Part shown: positions 51,949 to 61,108 of the stretch, piece after piece | Layout of the letters: each line of letters opens with the position of its first letter | How positions within the stretch are numbered: position 1 is the first letter of the stretch | Assembly (NCBI GenBank): GCA_023663635.1 | Contig: JAMPHD010000008.1 | Coordinates: 49,411-113,410, forward strand | DNA: 64,000 nt | Reading direction: 5' to 3' | Origin: Acetatifactor muris | GTDB taxonomy: Bacteria > Bacillota > Clostridia > Lachnospirales > Lachnospiraceae | Notes under the pieces: model-generated | What the model was told of the DNA's origin: nothing | Database searches by the model: none | Seen by the model: the letters and a program-made list of their open reading frames with translations, nothing else | Position numbers and translations under genes: made by a program

Positions 51949-53055
51949 ATGTGGGAGAAGATTAAGGAAAACCGGTTTGCGCTGATATTTTTCCTGACGG
52001 GGACAGTCTGGTTTTTTCTGAAATATATTTCGCCTTTGATCTCTCCGGTACTCATTGCCATGTTGTTTGTCACGATCTTTGGGCCGCTCCTCAAGAAAAT
52101 GCAGGGGAGGCTGCACCTGCACCGACAGGTCGGGGCTGTTGTGCTGTTAGCGGCCGCGGTGCTTTTTTTGACGGCGCTGCTTTGGATCCTGTTCTCTTGG
52201 ATCGTGGGCAGTCTGCCGGGATGGATGGGGGAATTGAATTCCATTAGAGACGAGCTGCAGCTTTGGGTACACAAGGGCTGTGAGGCAGTGGGAAATCTGG
52301 TGGGAGTGGACGGCTTTTATCTGGAGAACACGATCCTGAACGCTATCGGGGAGGGGATGGACGCCTTGGGTAAACACACATTGCCCGGCGTGCTGTCCCA
52401 ATCGCTTGCGTATGTGAAGATCTTGGGGACGTTGGGTGGATTTTTGGTGACTTTTCTGATCGCCACGGTGCTTTTGGCCAAGGATTATGACGACATCATG
52501 AACCGTCTTCTGGACAGAGAAGAATGTCATGTGATGTTGAAAGTGATCTGCGGAGTGATACGGTATATCGCCACTTATGTGAAGGCACAGACCGTCATTA
52601 TGGTCATTATCGGACTTACGGCGGCTGTGACGCTGGGGATCGCGGGAGTCTATCACGGTGTGCTTTGGGGGATTTTGGCAGGTTTTCTGGATGCTCTGCC
52701 CTTTGTGGGAACGGGGATCGTGCTGATGCCCCTCGCTCTGCTGCAGTTGGTGCATGGCAGCTATGGAAGGGGAGCCGTGTGTATTTTATTGTATCTGATC
52801 TGCATTTTCCTTCGGGAATTGTTGGAGCCGCGACTGATCGGAAAACGCATGGGGGTACCGGCCATAGCGGTGTTGGTGTCGCTGTATGTGGGGATCCGAC
52901 TCTTTGGCGTGTGGGGGATCGTGAAGGGACCCTTGGGATTTGTGCTGATCCGGGAGTGTTATCTGAATATTGAGGGAGCGCGGGGCGGGTCAGCGGATGA
53001 GACGGGCGATTCCGGGGCGGGCGGTCCTGCGGCGGAAACTTCCCGCCCGGAATAA
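51949..53055 (+). CDS. AI-2E family transporter
   Basis: The 368-residue membrane protein has about eight helices and the family's conserved C-terminal block: GVLWGILAGFLDALPFVGTG and LRELLEPRLIGKRMGVPAIA. The family includes exporters of autoinducer-2 and sodium/proton antiporters, so the substrate is open. GAGGG lies seven bases before ATG 51949; a GTG at 51943 is possible. The tail is Gly/Ala-rich and disordered. Confidence 0.9.
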   Translation: MWEKIKENRFALIFFLTGTVWFFLKYISPLISPVLIAMLFVTIFGPLLKKMQGRLHLHRQVGAVVLLAAAVLFLTALLWILFSWIVGSLPGWMGELNSIRDELQLWVHKGCEAVGNLVGVDGFYLENTILNAIGEGMDALGKHTLPGVLSQSLAYVKILGTLGGFLVTFLIATVLLAKDYDDIMNRLLDREECHVMLKVICGVIRYIATYVKAQTVIMVIIGLTAAVTLGIAGVYHGVLWGILAGFLDALPFVGTGIVLMPLALLQLVHGSYGRGAVCILLYLICIFLRELLEPRLIGKRMGVPAIAVLVSLYVGIRLFGVWGIVKGPLGFVLIRECYLNIEGARGGSADETGDSGAGGPAAETSRPE

Positions 53056-53121
53056 AGGGATTGCCACAATCCGGTATTTCGGGTATAATTTTCCTAAGAT
53101 TTTATCCGAAGGAGATGCAGA

Positions 53122-54087
53122 GTGAGTAAAATATCGATCGTGGTTCCCGTTTACTATAATGAAGATACTTTGATGGATCTGTACCGGGATATGAAGGCCA
53201 AGATCTTGGGCGTGCTCGGGGAGTATGAACTGGTCTTTGTGGATGACGGTTCAGGGGATGATTCATGGAAGATCATGAATGAGATCAAGGCTTTGGATGA
53301 GAATGTGCGCCTGGTGAAACTGTCCCGCAATTTTGGCGAGCATGCCGCGCTGTTGGCGGGTCTGAGCGTCTGCACGGGGGACTGCGCGGTGACGAAACAG
53401 GCGGATCTCCAGGAGGATTCCACACTGATCCTTGAGATGTATGAGAGTTGGAAGAGGGGCAACAAGGTGGTACTGGCGGTGCGCCGCTCCCGGGATGAGA
53501 GTCGGGTCAAAGTCTTTTTTGCCAATCTGTACTATGCCATCGTGCGCAAATTTGTCAACAAAAATATGCCTGTGGGCGGCTGCGACTGCTATCTGATCGA
53601 CCGCCGCGTGATAGAGGTATTGGAGCGTCTGGACGAGAAAAATTCCAGCCTGACCCTTCAGGTGTTGTGGGCGGGTTTTCAGACGGATATGGTCTATTTT
53701 GACAGACGGGACAGGGAGAAAGGAAAATCCCGCTGGACATTCGCCAAGAAATTTAAGTTGGTGATGGATTCCATGATGAGCTTTTCCTATGTGCCCATCC
53801 GATTTATGACCGCTATAGGCGTGGTCTTTGATATATTCGCGCTGATCATGATGATCAATGTGTTGGTGGAGTATTTTACCAAAGGAGTGCCTATCTTAGG
53901 TTGGGCATCGCTGATGTGTCTGGTCCTTCTGTCCTCGGGTCTGATCCTGTCCATGTTGGGGATCCTGGGAGAGTATCTGTGGAGAACACTGGATGCCTCC
54001 CGCGCGAGACCTCCTTTTATCATTGATGAGGAGATCAGGCCTGACAGACCGGAACAGGACGGGATAGGTTGGAGTGAGCCGAAATAG
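53122..54087 (+). CDS. Family 2 glycosyltransferase, polyprenyl-phosphate sugar transferase type
   Basis: The 321-residue protein has a GT2 domain (SIVVPVYYNEDTL, FVDDGSGDDSWKIM with the DD metal site, KLSRNFGEHAALLAGL, KQADLQED) and two C-terminal membrane helices (about 230-250 and 262-285). This matches enzymes that load a sugar on undecaprenyl phosphate, such as GtrB/ArnC relatives. It starts at GTG 53122 with AAGGAG upstream. The next gene is a GT-C-like membrane protein that could use the lipid-linked sugar. Confidence 0.92.
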   Translation: MSKISIVVPVYYNEDTLMDLYRDMKAKILGVLGEYELVFVDDGSGDDSWKIMNEIKALDENVRLVKLSRNFGEHAALLAGLSVCTGDCAVTKQADLQEDSTLILEMYESWKRGNKVVLAVRRSRDESRVKVFFANLYYAIVRKFVNKNMPVGGCDCYLIDRRVIEVLERLDEKNSSLTLQVLWAGFQTDMVYFDRRDREKGKSRWTFAKKFKLVMDSMMSFSYVPIRFMTAIGVVFDIFALIMMINVLVEYFTKGVPILGWASLMCLVLLSSGLILSMLGILGEYLWRTLDASRARPPFIIDEEIRPDRPEQDGIGWSEPK

Positions 54088-54128
54088 GTTGAAATAACGA
54101 AACTTTAAAGGCAGGAGGATACTGCCGG

Positions 54129-55904
54129 ATGAACAATACCGCAACACGGCGCAAATACAAAATACTGAAAATTTTGCTGATATTGGGCAGTATTGCGGCT
54201 GCCCTGAAAGTGATCTTTGTGGACTATACATTGGACGAAGAGTATCAGATCGTCATGGCATATCGCAGACTGATGGGGGATCATCTGTTTGGGGCGATGT
54301 GGGAACCGCACCAGACTTCCGCCTTTGTCTGCGTGTGGCTGATGGGGCTTTTTCGGGCCGTTACGGGAGGCACTGCGGGAGTGGTGCTTTTTCTGCGCGT
54401 GTGTACCACCCTGATACAGCTTGCGATGTCTTGGTGGTTTTATCGGGTATGCCGCGACTATACCCACAGGGAGTACGCGTTCCTGTTGGGATTGTGTTAC
54501 TTTAATATCGTGCCCAAGATCATTCAGATTCCGGAGTTTTCCAATCTGCAGGTCTGGTTTCTGACGGTGATCACATTGTCTCTGATGCGTTATTACGGAC
54601 ATGGTCACGGATCTGGTACGGAGAGGAAAACGAGACGCCTGTGGCTGGTGGCAGCAGGTGTGGGCATGGCATTGGAAGTATTGTCCTATCCCGCCACTCT
54701 GCTTTTGTTCCCGGTATTTTTGATCGGTATCTTCATATGGTCCCGGGGGGATCGGACAGAGGGAAAAGCGGATGTGCGACACGTGCTGACTGACTGCCTG
54801 ATCTTTGCGGGTGTCTGCGTGTGCGCGGCCGTGATCTGGCTGTGGAATGTGCTGTCTTATGTGTCCTTGGATGAGTTTATGCGCAATGTGAAATATGTTC
54901 TGAGCTTTGATCTGACCCATGATGTGGCTTTGGCATCGCAGTCCCGACTGGTGACATTGGCGTCCGGCGTCAAGTCCCTGGTGCTCCCGTGGATCGTGAT
55001 CCTGCCGGTAAGCCTTGGAGCGTGGGCGCTGTATGGCCGTGCGCTACACAAGAAAGGGTTGGGAGGACATTTGCCGCTTTCGATCCTTGCGGTGATCATG
55101 GTGCTTGTGTCGGAGCTTGTGCAGATTTTTTATTGGATCGTGCTGAGAAAAGGGTATGAGGAACCGCTGATCCACCTGTTGGTACTCCTGCTTGCGGCGG
55201 CTTTGGTGTGGCGAGAGGCGGGAGACGGGAAGAAGATCCTGATCCCGGGACTGCTCGGTGGGGTGTTTGCTATTTTGTCAGTGGTGTATATGAGCGATCT
55301 GGCGCCATGGTACGCGATCCCTCACGGAATGACGGGCGCGCTGTTGGCGGCAGTAGTTTTGATCCACGCGCTGGAGCGGGAGACGGGGACAAAGAGCAGA
55401 CATTGGGTTCTGATCCTGTTGGTCAGTCTGACGGCGGTATCCATATTCGGAAAAGGATTTACCCTGCGGCAGGGCAAGACCGATACCAACACCATTTTGG
55501 GCATCCGGGGTATCGTAAAGGAAGGGCCCGCCATCGGTATTTTGACCAATTATATGCAGGCATATATGATCGACAGCGCCTATGAGGAGTTCGCGGAATA
55601 TGTGGAGGAGGGCACGGATTGCCTGATCGTCACGAATATGGCGGGATCCGCAGGGACCACTCCCTATCTGTTCCGGGACTGCAATATCTGTCATTTTTCC
55701 ATTGTGGATCCCACCAGTTATGACGAGCGGCTTTTGACCTACTGGAACCTGTATCCGGACAAGCAGCCGGAGTTGATCGTGGTGGACACCTGGTACGGAC
55801 AACTGATGGAAGATGAGAACAGTTGGATCATGCAATATATTGAAAATGAATTTGGATACAGCAGAGTGGAGGAGGGAAAATTTCTGCGGTATTATTTCCG
55901 GTGA
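54129..55904 (+). CDS. GT-C-like membrane protein
   Basis: The 591-residue protein has ten to twelve membrane helices. An acidic first extracellular loop, VDYTLDEEYQIVMAYR (about residues 32-47), is like the Asp/Glu motif of GT-C glycosyltransferases. The C-terminal 130 residues form a soluble extracellular domain. It follows the GT2 gene by 41 bases with GGAGG upstream, so the pair may add a sugar to a wall polymer or lipid at the outer face. No exact family was identified. Confidence 0.78.
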   Translation: MNNTATRRKYKILKILLILGSIAAALKVIFVDYTLDEEYQIVMAYRRLMGDHLFGAMWEPHQTSAFVCVWLMGLFRAVTGGTAGVVLFLRVCTTLIQLAMSWWFYRVCRDYTHREYAFLLGLCYFNIVPKIIQIPEFSNLQVWFLTVITLSLMRYYGHGHGSGTERKTRRLWLVAAGVGMALEVLSYPATLLLFPVFLIGIFIWSRGDRTEGKADVRHVLTDCLIFAGVCVCAAVIWLWNVLSYVSLDEFMRNVKYVLSFDLTHDVALASQSRLVTLASGVKSLVLPWIVILPVSLGAWALYGRALHKKGLGGHLPLSILAVIMVLVSELVQIFYWIVLRKGYEEPLIHLLVLLLAAALVWREAGDGKKILIPGLLGGVFAILSVVYMSDLAPWYAIPHGMTGALLAAVVLIHALERETGTKSRHWVLILLVSLTAVSIFGKGFTLRQGKTDTNTILGIRGIVKEGPAIGILTNYMQAYMIDSAYEEFAEYVEEGTDCLIVTNMAGSAGTTPYLFRDCNICHFSIVDPTSYDERLLTYWNLYPDKQPELIVVDTWYGQLMEDENSWIMQYIENEFGYSRVEEGKFLRYYFR

Positions 55905-55933
55905 GTGAAAAAATAAAATGAAAAAAGAAAATA

Positions 55934-55966
55934 AAAGAAACCCCTCAAAACTTCCGCTCTGAGGGG
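55934..55966 (-). terminator. Terminator of the tRNA-Pro gene
   Basis: On the minus strand CCCCTCA pairs with TGAGGGG around a 12-base loop and is followed by TTTCTTTTATTTTC. It lies just past the 3' end of the tRNA remnant. It may also stop plus-strand transcription from the glycosyltransferase genes. Confidence 0.7.
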
Positions 55967-55969
55967 GTG

Positions 55970-56012
55970 TCGTCGCGACAAGATTCGAACTTGCGACCTC
56001 TGCGTCCCGAAC
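55970..56012 (-). tRNA. 3' half of tRNA-Pro(CGG), attachment site of the integrative element
   Basis: Read on the minus strand this gives the anticodon loop TTCGGGA (anticodon CGG), the 3' anticodon stem CGCAG, the variable loop, and the T-arm GCAAG-TTCGAAT-CTTGT. The 3' acceptor strand CGCGACG and discriminator A follow. Beyond 56012 the sequence no longer pairs with the anticodon stem, and the D-arm and 5' acceptor are absent. The 5' half has therefore been displaced by an inserted element whose integrase lies 300 bases away. The complete tRNA should be rebuilt at the other end of the element. Confidence 0.75.
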
Positions 56013-56038
56013 TAAGTTCCCTCACAATAAAAGCCTAT

Positions 56039-56089
56039 ATACGTCCAATTTTTCCCTCTGGATACGTCCCCAGCCCCAAGGATACATCC
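56039..56089 (+). repeat. Three ATACGTCC-like direct repeats next to the attachment site
   Basis: ATACGTCC at 56039-56046 and 56062-56069, and ATACATCC at 56082-56089, are spaced by about 20 bases. They lie between the core site and the integrase gene, where tyrosine integrases have arm-type binding sites. Confidence 0.45.
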
Positions 56090-56260
56090 ATTTTTCACCT
56101 ATCCATGCCTATATCCTGCACTTTTCCAAACTTTTGTTGGACTTTTGTTGACTCCAACCAAAAAATGTTGTCCGTGCTGATTTTTTAGAACGCTTATTGT
56201 CTATGAATATGCTCCACGCCTGCTTGAAATAATATACCATATTCTTTTGATTGACGCAAC

Positions 56261-56295
56261 AAAAAGAGGATACCATTTTTAATTCTGGTATCCTC
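56261..56295 (-). terminator. Terminator of the integrase gene
   Basis: On the minus strand GAGGATACCA pairs perfectly with TGGTATCCTC and is followed by TTTTTG. It begins 19 bases after the integrase stop. Confidence 0.85.
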
Positions 56296-56313
56296 TCACT
56301 CTATCAATGTGAC

Positions 56314-57513
56314 CTATGCAAACACCCTATCAACCTTTTCACCATGCTTATTTTTCCATTTCTTACTGACATGGTTATAAATATTCGCCGTCACCGTGAT
56401 GTCCGAGTGTCCTAGCCAATTCTGCACCTGACCCAGTTCCCAGCCATTTTCAAAGAGGATTGCACAACAGCTATGCCTTAACCCATGCACCGTTAAATCT
56501 TCTGGCACACAGCCACTTCTTATAACTGCTTTCCTAAACAATTTGGTTATGTAATCGGGGCTGTACACCCTCCCATCTTCCCACTTGAACACATATCCGT
56601 CCTTTGAATAAATACCCAGCTTCTTCTGTGATTCCATAATCTCCATAAGGTCATCCCTTATATCATCCAGCAGAGGATAGTAGCGGTGTGAACTCTTTGT
56701 CTTTACATTATCCCTACATACGTCACCTTGCTCTGCCCTTACAATGGTATGGTTGATGACAATTTCACCTTTCTCAAAATCAATGGCACTCCATTTTAGA
56801 CCGAGTATCTCTGACCGTCTGCACCCATAGTACAAGCCAACTTTTGAAATATGATATAGCTTTTCAAAAATAGGAACTGTCCTCACATAATTCAAAAATG
56901 CTTTAGCCTGTTCTAGGTTCATATATGCCACTTCCTCTGTATTGTTTTCTTTTGTCTTTGCCACTTTTACCTTATCCGCCGGATTTATTGCTATGATTTT
57001 CTGTACCACCGCATCATTCAAGAATTCTTTTATCAAAGATGCTTGGTCTCTGACCGTCCTACGGCTCAAACCACTTGGAGTATTTTCATTGTAAACATTT
57101 CTGCGCCCATTTGCCAAAGCCCAATCATAATAGTTCACCAGGTCTTTCGATTCTAACTTCTCAATCCTGATATCCCTCTCCCTGAAATACTCAATGATTG
57201 TCTTGCTCCTGTTCTTATACGACCATGCTGTCGTACACTCAATCTGGCTTGACTTATAATCAATCCATCTTTCAAAACAGTCCGCAAATGAGTGTGACTT
57301 CTTTTCCTCTGCCAGCCGTTCCAGTTCCTCCTCTTTCTCCCTTACAAGCTGTTCCATGATTTTTTCGGCTTCCCTCTTTTTATGTGCGCTGGTTAAAATA
57401 CCTGTTGACTTGGTATCCTGTAGACGGTGTTCCTCTACATAATAGCTGACTACTGCATGATATCTTCCGTTCCTCTCAATTAAGCATCCTCTTACTTTCT
57501 TATTTGTTGCCAT
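56314..57513 (-). CDS. Tyrosine-type site-specific integrase
   Basis: The 399-residue recombinase has an N-terminal arm-binding region and a long charged helix (EEELERLAEEKKSHSFADCF). A core-binding SAM-like domain follows (SYKNRSKTIIEYFRERDIRI). The catalytic domain has Arg in YYGCRRSEILGL, the HGLRHSCC box, and the nucleophile Tyr in GHSDITVTANIYNH. AGGAGG lies eight bases before ATG 57513. It belongs to the Tn916/phage integrase group. It stands at the left end of the element, next to the tRNA-Pro site it presumably recognises. Confidence 0.95.
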   Translation of the reverse strand: MATNKKVRGCLIERNGRYHAVVSYYVEEHRLQDTKSTGILTSAHKKREAEKIMEQLVREKEEELERLAEEKKSHSFADCFERWIDYKSSQIECTTAWSYKNRSKTIIEYFRERDIRIEKLESKDLVNYYDWALANGRRNVYNENTPSGLSRRTVRDQASLIKEFLNDAVVQKIIAINPADKVKVAKTKENNTEEVAYMNLEQAKAFLNYVRTVPIFEKLYHISKVGLYYGCRRSEILGLKWSAIDFEKGEIVINHTIVRAEQGDVCRDNVKTKSSHRYYPLLDDIRDDLMEIMESQKKLGIYSKDGYVFKWEDGRVYSPDYITKLFRKAVIRSGCVPEDLTVHGLRHSCCAILFENGWELGQVQNWLGHSDITVTANIYNHVSKKWKNKHGEKVDRVFA

Positions 57514-57585
57514 AGTGTTTTCCTCCTTTTTTAAGTGTTGGGGATGGTAACGCTGACCATCCCCAGTTGTCAAGCCTGTTTTTTA

Positions 57586-58452
57586 TTAACTGGCTGTTCC
57601 ATATTCTGTTAAACTGATAACATATCTTGCAATATCCGGAAGCCTGTAATTAACCCAGATGAACTCCTGCGCTATATCCCTGTTTTCTTTATGCTGGCAG
57701 GCTTTCACAATATCCATAAGCTTATAACATTTATATCCGCAAGGCAGTAGATATTTGTCATACAAGTCCGTTCCTTTCTCTGACCTGTATCCGCACAACA
57801 TGATTTTGCACTTGGCATTTTGGATAGTCCTCAAAAGCCTGACCTGCTGTTCGTTGGAAAGTTCACAGGTATAAACACTGTCTGCACCCTTTCCCCTCAA
57901 TTCTTTCCTGTAGGGCGGATCGACAAAGGCAAACGCTGATTCATGGGGCGAAGCCTTTGCAAGCAGTTCAATCCCGTCCATATTGCGTATGCGTACACCC
58001 TGTAGCCGTTCATGTACCTGTGGGAGGTTGAACTGAATATCATCCCGATAATCTGACGTATTTCTAAATCCCCCCTTGCTGAATGATTTCCTTGTACAGT
58101 TGAAACTCTGTGTAATCAGTATATAAACCATAGCCGCCCTTTCAACATCATCCAGCCCCTCATAATTATTACGTTTGGCATATAAGGCATCTTGAAAGAA
58201 TCCCTTGCCATACCATGTCCTCCAGAGCCGTTCGATAAGTACCTTTCCCTTTTCCCTGTCCGCAAGGGTTTTCATGAAGTGGTATATATCAGAATCCAAG
58301 TCGTTGATTACTTCCAGCCTGCTCCTTGGGTGGTTCAGCAGTACGGCGGCAGAACCCATAAAGGGTTCATAGTATGCCATATGCTCTGGTATGAGGAAGT
58401 TGATTATATGTGTCATCCTGTTTTTACCGCCATACCATCTGTATGCTTTCAT
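57586..58452 (-). CDS. DNA adenine methyltransferase, D12 class
   Basis: This enzyme methylates N6 of adenine in a short DNA site. The 288-residue protein has the SAM motif WYGGK (residues 6-10), EPFMGSAA (about 29-36), and the catalytic DPPYR (about 178-182), as in Dam and DpnIIA relatives. There is no restriction partner in the visible part of the element, so it is an orphan methylase, common on mobile elements to evade restriction. It overlaps the preceding gene by four bases. Confidence 0.92.
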   Translation of the reverse strand: MKAYRWYGGKNRMTHIINFLIPEHMAYYEPFMGSAAVLLNHPRSRLEVINDLDSDIYHFMKTLADREKGKVLIERLWRTWYGKGFFQDALYAKRNNYEGLDDVERAAMVYILITQSFNCTRKSFSKGGFRNTSDYRDDIQFNLPQVHERLQGVRIRNMDGIELLAKASPHESAFAFVDPPYRKELRGKGADSVYTCELSNEQQVRLLRTIQNAKCKIMLCGYRSEKGTDLYDKYLLPCGYKCYKLMDIVKACQHKENRDIAQEFIWVNYRLPDIARYVISLTEYGTAS

Positions 58453-59132
58453 TCTGGTTTTTCCTCCTCCGTATCCTTTTCTTCCAGTGCCGGTGCTGGG
58501 CTGTTAAACACTTCACATTCCTCTGTTTCCTGTGGTTCTTCTGCCAGAAGGATTTTATAGAAGCGTCGCTTTTCTCCCCCTATGCTCACCAGTACATCGT
58601 TACGCCCGTCGGGGCTGTTCAGCGCTCCCATGATTTTTAAACGCTTTAATATCTCAAGCCGTTTATATCCCACATGCTTGTGCTCTTTTACAAAGTCGTC
58701 CAGCATGTATGAATCTATATACCCATAATTACCTTTTATAAATATCCCTGTTACTGACCCCTTATCTTTTGGGTGTGAACACTTTTCATTCTTACGGATA
58801 TAAGAACTGACTGCCTTGTGCAGACCGTCAAGCGTCTCCCTGCTTTGGAAAGATGTGCCATATCTTTTCTTTATAAAGTCCATGATTTTCATCTTGATTG
58901 AATCAATGTCATCTCTGCTAAAATCCGCCTCCAGACCCCGGAATACGTCCGCCCAGTTTTTCTTTGTGTAAATATCTTTTTTCTGTATGGTTATCAAATC
59001 AGACATCTCACCCTCCGGCGACACTATGTATATTTCAATCGAGATACGTGTTGTGGCATTATCCCTCATGGAAACAGCGTATACCTTGTATTCAAAATCA
59101 TTTTCATAAATCATTTCACCTAATCTGGTCAT
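58449..59132 (-). CDS. Unknown element protein, 227 residues
   Basis: A soluble, charged protein. Recognisable features are a beta-rich N-terminus (DFEYKVYAVSMRDNATTRIS), a central helical part (MKIMDFIKKRYGTSF), a winged-helix-like segment (HVGYKRLEILKRLKIMGAL) and an acidic tail. AGGAGG precedes the ATG. It is translationally coupled to the methylase that follows. A 19-bp palindrome just upstream (59149-59167) is a likely operator. The family was not recognised. Confidence 0.75.
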   Translation of the reverse strand: MTRLGEMIYENDFEYKVYAVSMRDNATTRISIEIYIVSPEGEMSDLITIQKKDIYTKKNWADVFRGLEADFSRDDIDSIKMKIMDFIKKRYGTSFQSRETLDGLHKAVSSYIRKNEKCSHPKDKGSVTGIFIKGNYGYIDSYMLDDFVKEHKHVGYKRLEILKRLKIMGALNSPDGRNDVLVSIGGEKRRFYKILLAEEPQETEECEVFNSPAPALEEKDTEEEKPE

Positions 59133-59148
59133 ATTGCCCTCCTAATGT

Positions 59149-59167
59149 TTATACAAATTTTGTATAA
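59149..59167. promoter_or_regulatory. 19-bp palindrome upstream of the methylase operon
   Basis: TTATACAAA-T-TTTGTATAA is a perfect palindrome about a single base, 17 bases upstream of the start at 59132. This is the position expected of a repressor site for the element's methylase unit. The rest of 59168-59495 is AT-rich and shows no gene. Confidence 0.6.
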
Positions 59168-59495
59168 GGTACAGTTGGGCGTGGCTATCCCTGTATATGC
59201 CCAGAGAGAGCCCCAAATTTTTTAAAAATTCTATATGATTTCGGTATACCATTCCTGTTGCGTGCATATCCGCAAGATTCACGGTATCCTACTTGATTGT
59301 CAAAGTACGATTATAAATCTTATTGTCCTCTCTTACATTTTCATCACCTCGTTTCCTGTACCTTATGATAGTATAATACATCAGTTATGACGTTACGTAT
59401 ATTCACCCGATTCGGACGTAATATAGCCATAATTAAAGTAATAAAGCCACACATAAACAGTGCGTTTTGACACACTCAAAAAATATCGCGTACAC

Positions 59496-59535
59496 CAAAA
59501 AACAGGCGGTGTCCTTTATATGCACACCGCCTGTT
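59496..59535 (-). terminator. Strong terminator downstream of the 59546-60292 gene
   Basis: AACAGGCGGTGT and ACACCGCCTGTT form a perfect 12-bp stem. On the minus strand it is followed by TTTTTTGG. It lies ten bases past the stop codon. Confidence 0.85.
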
Positions 59536-59545
59536 AAAAAAATTT

Positions 59546-60292
59546 TTATTTTTTTATTTTCTGCTTTTCCTGTAAAGTATTGAGGGTGACAAGCGAGCTG
59601 ACATACTGGTAATGCCCTTTCATAAGCGACAGGATTTCTTTCAATGAACCGATATCCTCTTTATCCCATTCCCGATACGCAATCACTGATAAAATATCTT
59701 TAAGGTTTTTTATGATATCCGGCTTGTCAAACCGTTCCCCATAATGGAAATAATAACATACTGCATAAACAGGGTTGTCATGTTCCAGTTTCTCCCAGCC
59801 TTCAGCCAGACCTTTCAGCGCGTCCTCAACCTTTTTCGACTTTTTCTTGATTGCTTCTGGCTGTCTTACTGTTTCCAGCTTTTTGATATCATCTGGCAGT
59901 CCATAATGCCCTTCGTACTTAATATTATAGAAGCACTTCCACTCAGCATCGCTGATTCCTTTTATTTCAAAAGGAACAGGCTCTGTTTTTCTGAAATATA
60001 TATTATCTATGCCGTACGTTTCAGTTACGCTGTCAGCCTCGCCCCTTGTAAACTCAAAAGTATGTCCCTTTTTTATGCGGTCAAACCTTTGCCGTGAAAC
60101 AGGGAAACCCCTTGTTCCATAAATCGGGTATGCTTTGGCTTTCCGTCCATAATCTTCATCCATAAAACAATCGGCTTTCTTTATATGGTAATAGAGATAC
60201 TTTATCACGTATAAGTTGATAATAATAGGAAAGCCTGTATTTCCGTCATATAAATTCTTGACGCTTTTTCTTGTTCCTTTGCTGTCAGCCAT
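59546..60292 (-). CDS. Unknown element protein, 248 residues
   Basis: ATG 60292 has AAGGA ten bases upstream; an in-frame ATG at 60343 lies within the 51-bp palindrome and is less likely. The N-terminus reads NLYDGNTGFPIIINLYVIKY and includes a short helix-turn-helix-like part (PVSRQRFDRIKKGHTFEF) that resembles an XRE-like DNA contact. The C-terminal half is helical. The product is soluble and might be a regulator or replication-related protein acting on the palindrome upstream. This is inference; no family was recognised. Confidence 0.65.
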   Translation of the reverse strand: MADSKGTRKSVKNLYDGNTGFPIIINLYVIKYLYYHIKKADCFMDEDYGRKAKAYPIYGTRGFPVSRQRFDRIKKGHTFEFTRGEADSVTETYGIDNIYFRKTEPVPFEIKGISDAEWKCFYNIKYEGHYGLPDDIKKLETVRQPEAIKKKSKKVEDALKGLAEGWEKLEHDNPVYAVCYYFHYGERFDKPDIIKNLKDILSVIAYREWDKEDIGSLKEILSLMKGHYQYVSSLVTLNTLQEKQKIKK

Positions 60293-60318
60293 TTCCACAC
60301 CATCCTTTGGACATATTA

Positions 60319-60369
60319 TATAACAGGGGTAACCAAAAATCATCTATTATTTTGGTTACCCCTGTTATA
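60319..60369. repeat. 51-bp perfect inverted repeat (20-bp arms, 11-base centre)
   Basis: TATAACAGGGGTAACCAAAA (60319-60338) is exactly complementary to 60350-60369. There is no T-run on either side, so it is not a typical terminator. It begins 26 bases upstream of the start at 60292 and borders a 550-base gene-free region, a layout that suits an operator or a replication/transfer origin. Confidence 0.85.
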
Positions 60370-60881
60370 CGGCGGTCAATTCACCTGACAACACTATTCT
60401 CCCCTTATGAAATACCAGCCATCTAAACTAGACAGGATTTTGCAGTCATTAAATTTTATCAGCTGTATTTACTTTACATATATGATTGTATTTTCCTTTT
60501 TCATCTGAACATATTGTTTTTGTTATGCTGGTTTGGTCTATGATTTATGGGTTACTTCTTAAATGAAAATGGTTTTACGGAATGCCTATACTTATGGTCT
60601 TTTCAAAATTCCCCTTTATTCTGCATAATACAAATAATGCAGTGTATCAACATATTCTTAACTAGCCCAGCTTTCTGTATCCATCCAAATTTTTAACAGT
60701 GCACATTATTCCGGCATATCCTTTTTTCTGAAACCTCTAAATCCCCTTGAAAAGCCCTGATTTTTCTGAAAAAAATCCCCCATATAACTAAAGTGCACTA
60801 TTAAGGATTTATCCGTGACATTATTCTCTTGAATTTATTCTTTCCTTATTTTAATGTGCACTTTTATTTCTATGCCATAAA
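60370..60881. other. Gene-free AT-rich region with three GTGCAC sites
   Basis: No ORF of note. GTGCAC occurs at 60699-60704, 60793-60798 and 60856-60861, each in an AT-rich setting close to AAAGTGCACTT. A fourth copy is upstream of the SprT-like gene at 63104-63109. The region could carry an origin or a shared regulator target. Confidence 0.45.
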
Positions 60882-60919
60882 GAGAACCCCTCACAGCCTT
60901 CAGACCGTGAGAGGCTCTC
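60882..60919 (-). terminator. Terminator at the end of the small-gene operon
   Basis: On the minus strand GAGAGCCTCTCAC pairs with GTGAGGGGTTCTC (two G-U pairs), followed by TTTATGG. It begins right after the stop of the 62-residue gene. Confidence 0.7.
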
Positions 60920-61108
60920 TCAATCTTCCAGTGGTTCAAGTATACCCCAGATATTGACTTCCACAAATCCTCTGCCCTTTTGAATGTCAATTTTTCTGCT
61001 GGGTGTTTCTGCGGTTTCCAATATTACACCTGTTGAACCTTTGGACGTATCAACAAGACATAAACCCTCTTGTATAATACGCCCATTATGCTTAATCACT
61101 GCGTTCAC
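60920..61108 (-). CDS. Small element protein, 62 residues
   Basis: GTG 61108 overlaps the stop of the upstream gene in GTGA and a GGGGGC site lies just before it. The product is mostly beta (NGRIIQEGLCLVDTSKGSTG) and ends NIWGILEPLED. No family was recognised. Tight coupling suggests the two small proteins act together. Confidence 0.6.
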   Translation of the reverse strand: MNAVIKHNGRIIQEGLCLVDTSKGSTGVILETAETPSRKIDIQKGRGFVEVNIWGILEPLED

